In this document: one piece after another, positions 60,208 to 64,000 of the stretch
Position numbering within the stretch: position 1 is the first letter of the stretch
Layout: each line of letters opens with the position of its first letter
DNA from: Gammaproteobacteria bacterium
Lineage (GTDB): Bacteria > Pseudomonadota > Gammaproteobacteria > SURF-13
Assembly (NCBI GenBank): GCA_003599485.1
Contig: QZKM01000025.1
Coordinates: 1-64,000, forward strand
Reading direction: 5' to 3'
DNA: 64,000 nt
Position numbers and translations under genes: made by a program
Notes under the pieces: model-generated
Told to the model about the DNA's origin: nothing
The model's database searches: none
Seen by the model: the letters and a program-made list of their open reading frames with translations, nothing else

Positions 60208-61992
60208 TCAGAAAACCTCTTCCCAGCTTTTGCTCAACCGCATGGCGGAATTGATAAGCCCCACCATGCTGTAGGTCTGGGGAAAGTTCCCCCACAGCCT
60301 GCGGCTGGCGGGGTCAATGTCTTCCGAGAGCAAGCCCAGCGGATTGCGGCAGGCGAGCAGCGTATCGAACAGCGCGCGCGCCTCCTCGCGGCGGCCCAGG
60401 GCCGCAAGGGCGTCAATGTACCAGAACGTGCAGACCACGAACGCCGTCTGCGGCTCGCCGAAGTCGTCCTTATGCGTGTAGCGGAAGATGAAATCACCCC
60501 GCTTGAGGCGCCGCTCGACCGCCGCTACCGTGCCGGCGAAGCGCGGATCGTCCGCGGCCAGAAACCCGATCTCATGCAACAGCAGCAGGCTCGCGTCGAG
60601 CTCTTTGCCGCCGAAACTCTCCACGAAACTCTGCTGCTTCGCATCCCAGGCATTCTCGCACACCGTGCGGTGGATAACGTCCGCATGCCCGCGCCAATAG
60701 TGGGCACGGTCGTTGAGGCCGAGGCGCGTGGCGATGCGCGCCAGGCGGTCGCAGGCGACCCAGCACATGACGCTGGAGAAAGTGTGAATGCGCGTGGCGT
60801 TGCGCAGTTCCCAAACGCCCGCGTCAGGCTGGCGGTACACCGCGCGCGCCATCTCCCCCAGCGCCTCGAGACGCCGGAACAGGCCTTCGTTGCCGGGGCG
60901 GTCAAGACGCTCGTCGAAGAACATGTGGGTTGCGGACAGAATCACCGAGCCGTACACGTCGTTCTGCACCTGCCGGTACGCGGCATTGCCGGTGCGCACC
61001 GGCCCCATGCCCAGATAGCCGGGAAGGCTGGCTATGACGGATTCATCGAGATCAACGTGGCCGCTGACGCCGTACACCGGCTGCAGGCGTCCGCCCCTCA
61101 TGTTCGCGGCGATGTTCACGATGTAGTGCAGGTAACGCTCCATGGTGCGCGTCACACTCAGGCGATTCAGCGCGGCGACCACAAAATAGCTGTCACGCAG
61201 CCAGCAATAGCGGTAATCCCAATTGCGCCCGCTGTCCGGCGCCTCCGGCAGCGAGGTCGTCATGGCGGCGACCATGGCCCCGGTGTCATCGAAGGCGGCG
61301 AGCTTGATCGTGATCGCCGCGCGAATCACCGCCTCCTGCCACTCAAACGGGATGCCGAGGAATCGCACCCAATCCTGCCAGTAGTTGCGCGTCTCCCCGA
61401 AAAACCGCTGGCCGATTTCCCCCGGGGCTTCCGGGACGGTCTCGTCCGGCCCGATCATCAGGGTGGCGTCACGCTCGAGCACAAACGGCGTCTGCTCCAG
61501 CACCGCCGTGATCGAAACGTCGGTGGTAAGACGCAGCACCAGCTGGGGTGAAACATAGCGGATGTGATTGCTGCCAAAAGTCAGTATCGGAACCCCCGCC
61601 CCGTAGTCGTGGACAGGCTCCAGGCGAATGCGGATCACCGGGCTGCCGGAGAGGGGCCGCACGCGCCGCACGATCATCATGGGACAGAACGTGCGTCCGA
61701 ACTGGCTGAAGCGCGGGGCGAAATCGGTAATCTCCACCGCTCCACCCGTCTGATCGTAGAGTGTCGTCACCAGAATGGCGGTATTCCGCAGATAATGCTG
61801 CTCAGCGCGCGCAAAATCCTGGATCTCAATGGCGAACGCGCCGCGGCCATCCTGCTGGGTGTTTCGAAGCAGGGCGCAAAACACGGGGTCGCCATCGAAG
61901 CGCGGCATACAGGACCACACAATCCGCGCCTGCGGATCAACCAGGGCGCTGATGCTGCAATTGCCAATCAGCCCAAGCTCCAGATTGTCCAT
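60208..61992 (-). CDS. Glycoside hydrolase family 15 (glucoamylase/trehalase-like)
   Basis: LELGLIGNCSISALVDPQARIVWSCMPRFDGDPVFCALL; NWDYRYCWLRDSYFVVAALNRL. Confidence 0.94.
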   Translation of the reverse strand: MDNLELGLIGNCSISALVDPQARIVWSCMPRFDGDPVFCALLRNTQQDGRGAFAIEIQDFARAEQHYLRNTAILVTTLYDQTGGAVEITDFAPRFSQFGRTFCPMMIVRRVRPLSGSPVIRIRLEPVHDYGAGVPILTFGSNHIRYVSPQLVLRLTTDVSITAVLEQTPFVLERDATLMIGPDETVPEAPGEIGQRFFGETRNYWQDWVRFLGIPFEWQEAVIRAAITIKLAAFDDTGAMVAAMTTSLPEAPDSGRNWDYRYCWLRDSYFVVAALNRLSVTRTMERYLHYIVNIAANMRGGRLQPVYGVSGHVDLDESVIASLPGYLGMGPVRTGNAAYRQVQNDVYGSVILSATHMFFDERLDRPGNEGLFRRLEALGEMARAVYRQPDAGVWELRNATRIHTFSSVMCWVACDRLARIATRLGLNDRAHYWRGHADVIHRTVCENAWDAKQQSFVESFGGKELDASLLLLHEIGFLAADDPRFAGTVAAVERRLKRGDFIFRYTHKDDFGEPQTAFVVCTFWYIDALAALGRREEARALFDTLLACRNPLGLLSEDIDPASRRLWGNFPQTYSMVGLINSAMRLSKSWEEVF

Positions 61993-62007
61993 GGTCCAGT
62001 CCTCGTG

Positions 62008-62757
62008 TCACTGCGTTGCAAACCGCTGTACGTAACAGTCAAGCCAGGTCAGCACCTGTATGGCATCGGCGAGCCGCCAGCGCGCCGCCGTCGGCCCCGC
62101 GCCGACCTTGATCGAATGGCCACCCATACGGTTGACGACGGCGAAGCCGTCCTCGTCGGTGATGTCGTCGCCCGCAAAAACCGGTACGCGCCCGGCGAAT
62201 GGCGGCTCGCGCATGAATTCGGCGATTGCCCGCCCCTTGTCCCAGCCGCGCGGCCGGATCTCGAAAACCATGTTGCCCGATCCCAGCACAAAGCCGTCGC
62301 CGAGTTTCCGCAACGCCTCGCGCGATGCCCGTCCGGCCTCGGCTTTCAGGTGCGGCGCGGCGCGATAGTGCAGCGCCAGGGTCAGTCCCTTGTCCTCCAG
62401 CAATATCCCGTGGTGATTGCGCGCCCACGCCAGAAGATACGAGCGCGCCTGACCGATCGCTGCCTCGGTGACCACGGCGCGGTGCACCTGTCCGTCAGCG
62501 GCGCGGCGCTCGGCGCCGTGCTGACCGGCCGCCGGCAGTTTGAGCGGCGCGAACAGCCGGTCCAGCGCCGCAATCGGCCGTCCGCTGATCAGCGCCACAG
62601 GCGCCGTTCGCTGCAACGCGGCCAGCGTACCGGTCAGTCCCGACCTGAGTTTGACGTCATCGGGGTGCTCGGCGATGTCGAGCAGCGTACCGTCAACATC
62701 GAGAAAGAAGGCCTCATTCCGATCCAGTACCGGTAGACGGTCCAGCAATGTTTCCAC
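62008..62757 (-). CDS. otsB: Trehalose-6-phosphate phosphatase (start uncertain: GTG 62757 or TTG 62748)
   Basis: AFFLDVDGTLLDIAEHPDDVKL (HAD); FAGDDITDEDGFAVVNRMGGHSIKVG. The longer track ORF runs into the tRNA-Leu gene. Confidence 0.92.
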   Translation of the reverse strand: METLLDRLPVLDRNEAFFLDVDGTLLDIAEHPDDVKLRSGLTGTLAALQRTAPVALISGRPIAALDRLFAPLKLPAAGQHGAERRAADGQVHRAVVTEAAIGQARSYLLAWARNHHGILLEDKGLTLALHYRAAPHLKAEAGRASREALRKLGDGFVLGSGNMVFEIRPRGWDKGRAIAEFMREPPFAGRVPVFAGDDITDEDGFAVVNRMGGHSIKVGAGPTAARWRLADAIQVLTWLDCYVQRFATQ

Positions 62758-62778
62758 ACCTTCAGAAGTGATTTTGAA

Positions 62779-62865
62779 TGGTACCGAGGGTCGGAATCGA
62801 ACCGACACGGTGTCGCCACCACCGGATTTTGAGTCCGGCGCGTCTACCAGTTCCGCCACCCCGGC
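62779..62865 (-). tRNA. tRNA-Leu (anticodon CAA)
   Basis: GCCGGGGTGGCGGAACTGGTAGACGCGCCGGACTCAAAATCCGGTGGTGGCGACACCGTGTCGGTTCGATTCCGACCCTCGGTACCA: acceptor pairs, long variable arm, T-arm GTCGG-TTCGATT-CCGAC, encoded CCA. Confidence 0.97.
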
Positions 62866-62932
62866 TTTTTTGGCATTATAACATGTTGTCCTTTCTCACG
62901 GCCACGCCGCCCGTTGATGCAGAAGCCCTTCC

Positions 62933-63973
62933 ATGCGCCGCAGCGACTTTTACTTTGAGCTTCCCCATGAATTGATCGCACACTATCCGGTGGAGCCGCG
63001 CAGCGCCAGCCGTCTGATGTGTCTGGAAGGCGGCGCTGTCCTTGACGCGCTGTTCACCGATCTTCCCGGTAAACTCAAGGCCGGCGATCTGCTGGTATTC
63101 AACGACACGCGCGTCATCCCGGCGCGCCTGCTGGGCCGCAAGGAGAGCAGCGGCAAGGTGGAGATTTTAATCGAGCGCATCATAGACGGACAACGCGCGC
63201 TCGCCCAGGCGCGCGCCAGCAAACCGTTGCGCCCGGGGACACGCCTTATCCTGCACAAGGACGCACAGCAGGCTGCCGCGCGGGTTCTGGCCAGAACAGA
63301 CGATTTTTATGAAATTGAATTTGAAGATAGCGGCAATCTATATGATATTTTAAATCAGATTGGCCACGTGCCGCTGCCGCCTTACATCGCGCGCGCGGAT
63401 GAGGCGCGCGACAAGGAGCGCTATCAAACCGTGTACGCGCGCCGACCCGGCGCGGTGGCCGCCCCCACCGCCGGCCTGCACTTTGACCAGCTTCTGCTCG
63501 ATACCCTGGCTGCAAAAGGCGTGGAGAGCGCCTATGTCACGCTGCATGTCGGAGCAGGCACGTTTCAGCCCGTGCGCGTGGAAAATCTGGCCGAACACAA
63601 GATGCACAAGGAATACCTGGAGGTCCCGGCGCGGGTATGCGAACAGGTGCGCGCGGCGCGCTCGCGCAGCGGGCGCGTGATCGCCGTCGGCACTACTGCG
63701 GTGCGCGCCCTGGAGAGCGCCTCGCACCACGGAGAAATCAAGCCGTTTCAAGGCGAGACCGGTATTTTCATTTACCCCGGCTACGAATTTAAATCGGTGG
63801 ACGCGCTCATCACCAACTTCCACCTCCCGGAATCCACGTTACTTATGCTAGTGTGCGCCTTTGGCGGTTATGAGCGGGTGATGGCCGCCTACCGCCATGC
63901 CATCACACGGAAATACCGCTTTTACAGTTATGGCGATGCGATGTTTTTAACCCCAGCGGCGAGTAGCGAGTAG
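62933..63973 (+). CDS. queA: S-adenosylmethionine:tRNA ribosyltransferase-isomerase
   Basis: [54 protein letters not shown]. Confidence 0.97.
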   Translation: MRRSDFYFELPHELIAHYPVEPRSASRLMCLEGGAVLDALFTDLPGKLKAGDLLVFNDTRVIPARLLGRKESSGKVEILIERIIDGQRALAQARASKPLRPGTRLILHKDAQQAAARVLARTDDFYEIEFEDSGNLYDILNQIGHVPLPPYIARADEARDKERYQTVYARRPGAVAAPTAGLHFDQLLLDTLAAKGVESAYVTLHVGAGTFQPVRVENLAEHKMHKEYLEVPARVCEQVRAARSRSGRVIAVGTTAVRALESASHHGEIKPFQGETGIFIYPGYEFKSVDALITNFHLPESTLLMLVCAFGGYERVMAAYRHAITRKYRFYSYGDAMFLTPAASSE

Positions 63974-64000
63974 CGAGAAAGACATCCCAAACATTCATGA

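Noticed and set aside
62758-62859. N-terminal extension of OtsB in the ORF track (MAELVDAPDSKSGGGDTVSVRFRPSVPFK...)
   Set aside because: This peptide is the antisense-free translation of the tRNA-Leu gene itself; a well-known false ORF.
63958-63980. Short tandem repeat gcgagtagcgagtagcgag at the queA stop codon
   Set aside because: Only ~2.5 copies of a 7-mer; probably incidental.

Overview
64-kb chromosomal window with about 62% GC by eye, dense with single-copy bacterial housekeeping genes; probably gammaproteobacterial (hflC-hflK-hflX-hfq-miaA-mutL-amiC-tsaE-nnr order, hisZ next to purA). Left edge: a secreted SpvB/TcaC-like N-terminal domain protein that runs off the window and is missing from the supplied ORF track. 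Centre and right: an apparently anaerobic/micro-oxic gene neighbourhood with nrdDG, hypCABD-(MBL hydrolase)-hypFE, a group 3b-like NiFe (sulf)hydrogenase operon, RtcB/archease and RtcA, dodecin, an HPF+cold-shock-domain protein and Hsp20. Five FNR/ANR-type palindromes lie in its intergenic regions, and several have a -10-like hexamer 31-33 bp downstream (class II spacing). Far right: an otsB-GH15-otsA trehalose operon directly downstream of a tRNA-Leu(CAA), then queA. Main candidates for something undescribed: (1) an orphan, divergent tubulin/FtsZ-superfamily protein (SAGGGTGSG motif, 681 aa) in a lower-GC pocket between proS and a transaldolase gene; (2) a LonB-like ATP-dependent protease encoded inside the hydrogenase operon between the small and large subunits, with ATGA coupling; (3) the putative FNR/ANR regulon linking RNA repair, ribosome hibernation and hydrogenase; (4) three consecutive near-perfect hairpins between an FNR box and hsp20; (5) a membrane-anchored sensor-like trehalose-6-phosphate synthase. 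No CRISPR array, rRNA or intact mobile element was seen. All functional calls come from reading motifs and protein sequence; no searches were run.
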